The notes under the pieces were generated by a model. The model searched no databases. It worked only from the letters and a program-made list of their open reading frames with translations, and was not told where the DNA came from. A program made the translations under genes and the position numbers. This document shows, piece by piece, positions 62,293 to 64,000 of a DNA stretch of 64,000 nucleotides (the stretch's first letter is position 1; each line of letters opens with the position of its first letter). Origin of the DNA: CAZYJR01 sp964647905 (GTDB taxonomy: Bacteria; Desulfobacterota; DSM-4660; Desulfatiglandales; HGW-15); assembly GCA_964647905.1 (NCBI GenBank), contig CAZYJR010000019.1, positions 1 through 64,000 on the forward strand, written 5' to 3'.

Positions 62293-64000
62293 TGTTCGAG
62301 CAAATAAAGAAGAGGGACGGCAGGGTGGTGGAGTTCGACTCCACCAAGATCACCGCTGCGATCGGCAGTGCAGGCGAGGCCACCGGCGAATTCGACGAGC
62401 GGGAGGCCAGAAAGCTCACCCTCAGGGTCCTAACTCTGGCCCATGAGCTGCGCCTGGGCCCGGTGCCGGAGGTGGAGGAGATCCAGGACATAGTCGAGCG
62501 GGTGCTCCTGGACTCGCCCTATCACCGTTCGGCAAAGGCCTACATCCTCTACCGCGAGCAGCATGCTCAGATAAGGGCCATCGCCACGCGGGCCAGCGTG
62601 GACCTGGTGGAGAACTACATAAGGAAGCTGGACTGGAAGATCAATGAAAACAGCAATATGTGCTATTCGCTCCAGGGCCTGAACAACTACATCTCCGCAG
62701 ATGTAACGGCGGAGTACTGGCTCAACCGCATCTATCCCCCGGAAGTGCGGGAGGCGCACAAGGGCGGGGATTTCCATATCCACGACCTGAGCCTCCTTTC
62801 CATCTACTGCGTGGGATGGGACCTCAAGGACCTGCTGATCCAGGGATTCCGCGGGGTTGAAGGAAAAGTGGAGAGCAAGCCGCCGAAGCACTTCCGCTCA
62901 GCCCTCGGGCAGTTGGTCAATTTCTTCTACACCCTTCAGGGTGAGGCTGCCGGAGCCCAAGCGGTGAGCAGCTTCGACACCCTCCTGGCCCCTTTCGTGC
63001 GCAACGACGGGCTGGGCTACAAGGAAGTCAAGCAGTGCCTCCAGGAGTTCGTGTTCAACATCAATATCCCTACGCGGGTGGGTTTTCAGACCCCCTTCAC
63101 AAACATCACCCTGGACCTGACCCCGCCTTCCACCCTCAGGGACCACCCGGTGATCGTCGGGGGCCGTGTGCTGGACGAGCCCTACAGTGAATACCAGGCG
63201 GAAATGGACATGATCAACCGGGCGTTTTCAGAGGTTATGATGGAAGGCGACGCCCGGGGAAGGGTGTTCACATTTCCCATCCCCACCTACAACATCACCA
63301 GGGACTTCGACTGGGACAACGGGAACCTGGAACCCGTCTGGCGGATGACCGGGAAGTACGGGATCCCGTATTTCTCCAATTTCGTCAACTCGGACATGTC
63401 GCCGGAGGACGCGCGCTCCATGTGCTGCCGCCTGCGCCTGGACAACCGAGAGCTGCTCAAGCGCGGGGGCGGCTTGTTCGGGGCCAATCCGCTGACCGGC
63501 TCGATCGGTGTTGTGACCATCAATCTGCCCCGCATAGGCTATCTCGCCCGGGACAAGGAGGACTTCTTCGACCGGCTGGGGCGCATGACTCGGCTTGCAT
63601 GCGACAGCCTGACCATCAAGCGCAAGGTCCTGGAGCAGTTCACTGACAAGAACCTATACCCTTATTCCAGGTTCTACCTGCGGGACGTAAAAGAGGGAAC
63701 AGGGCTCTACTGGAAGAATCATTTCTCCACCATCGGCATCATAGGCATGAACGAGGCCTGCCTGAACTTCCTGGGGTCTGACATAGGGACCGAGCACGGC
63801 CGCGGATTCGCCCTGCAGGTCATGGACTTTCTCCGGGAGACCCTGGCCCGGGCGCAGGAGGAGACAGGGGACATCTTCAACCTGGAAGCAACCCCGGGAG
63901 AGGGTACGTCCTACAGGCTGGCCATGCTGGACAAGCAGCGCTTCCGTGACCTCCGGTGCGCGAACGACAGGGAGATACGCGAGGGGTCGTCGCCCTTCTA
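62293..64000 (+). CDS. nrdD: Anaerobic (class III) ribonucleoside-triphosphate reductase, 5' part
   Basis: The frame is open from the ATG at 62293 to the window end (569 codons), with the C-terminus, including the glycyl-radical site, beyond it. Residues 1-90 are the ATP-cone (KKRDGRVVEFDSTKI) that senses ATP/dATP. The catalytic domain shows NENSNMCYSLQGLNNYIS, FNINIPTRVGFQTPFTNITLDL, FPIPTYNIT and GGGLFGANPLTGSIGVVTINLPRIGY. It makes deoxyribonucleotides without oxygen, in keeping with an anaerobe. The activase NrdG is expected nearby but is outside the window. NrdR boxes lie upstream. Confidence 0.95.

Overview
The window looks like chromosomal DNA of a GC-rich (roughly 60% by eye), sulfite/sulfate-respiring member of the Desulfobacterota. 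The strongest evidence is a complete dissimilatory sulfite reductase locus: dsrA-dsrB-dsrD on the minus strand, a cobyrinate/siroheme-amidase-like cbiA and a two-cysteine dsrC on the plus strand. NtrC/sigma-54 regulation, an SPFH-NfeD pair, electron-transfer flavoproteins and several uncharacterised genes of a type I associate with this phylum fit. I cannot name a genus.

Layout. 1-8.5 kb: a gene tail, a response regulator, a FadR-type TetR regulator with a perfect operator and the etfBA pair it probably controls, a Met tRNA, a putative HExxH protein, an FmdB zinc ribbon, an uncharacterised gene, an alkylguanine-DNA alkyltransferase whose catalytic cysteine codon is UGA (a probable selenoprotein), a YhcC-type radical SAM gene, and a sigma-54-driven chemoreceptor broken by a one-base frameshift. 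8.5-23 kb: a long leftward housekeeping stretch (prmC, prfA, rpmE, rho, rluD, carD, hppA, pth, rplY, prs, ispE, htrA, a DUF1844 gene, serA). 23-31 kb: a leftward, tightly packed ispD-hemC-cobA/hemD-ugd-purA-mnmG run. 31-36.6 kb: another leftward run (LysM/SPOR lipoprotein, coaBC, family-4 uracil-DNA glycosylase, NfeD protease, slipin, Rho-N-like protein) closed by a strong terminator. 36.8-48.5 kb: purD, two radical SAM genes, an NtrB/NtrC-type pair, era, rnc, pyrR, an uncharacterised gene, an ATP-grasp gene and a second FmdB gene. 48.5-57.7 kb: the sulfite-reduction neighbourhood, including a coupled trio of uncharacterised genes, a YkgJ cysteine-cluster protein and a TPR protein beside dsrDBA, then cbiA and dsrC. 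57.8-64 kb: a nitrilase-family gene, a visibly AT-richer segment with a secreted 13-14-repeat, dockerin-ended protein, a DUF374 acyltransferase and the start of nrdD behind paired NrdR boxes.

How they work together: hemC and cobA/hemD make precorrin-2, the siroheme precursor; cbiA next to dsr probably amidates siroheme for DsrAB; DsrC carries the sulfur intermediate, and DsrD is the reductive-type accessory. EtfBA under a FadR-like regulator points to acyl-CoA oxidation feeding electrons to that respiration. The membrane pyrophosphatase would recover energy from the pyrophosphate released by sulfate activation.

The most notable observation is the UGA-containing alkyltransferase: the sequence after the UGA stays in frame, retains the canonical C-terminal family motif for 26 residues, and the UGA is followed by RNA hairpins at a spacing compatible with a bacterial SECIS. 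All calls rest on reading the sequence; no searches were run.
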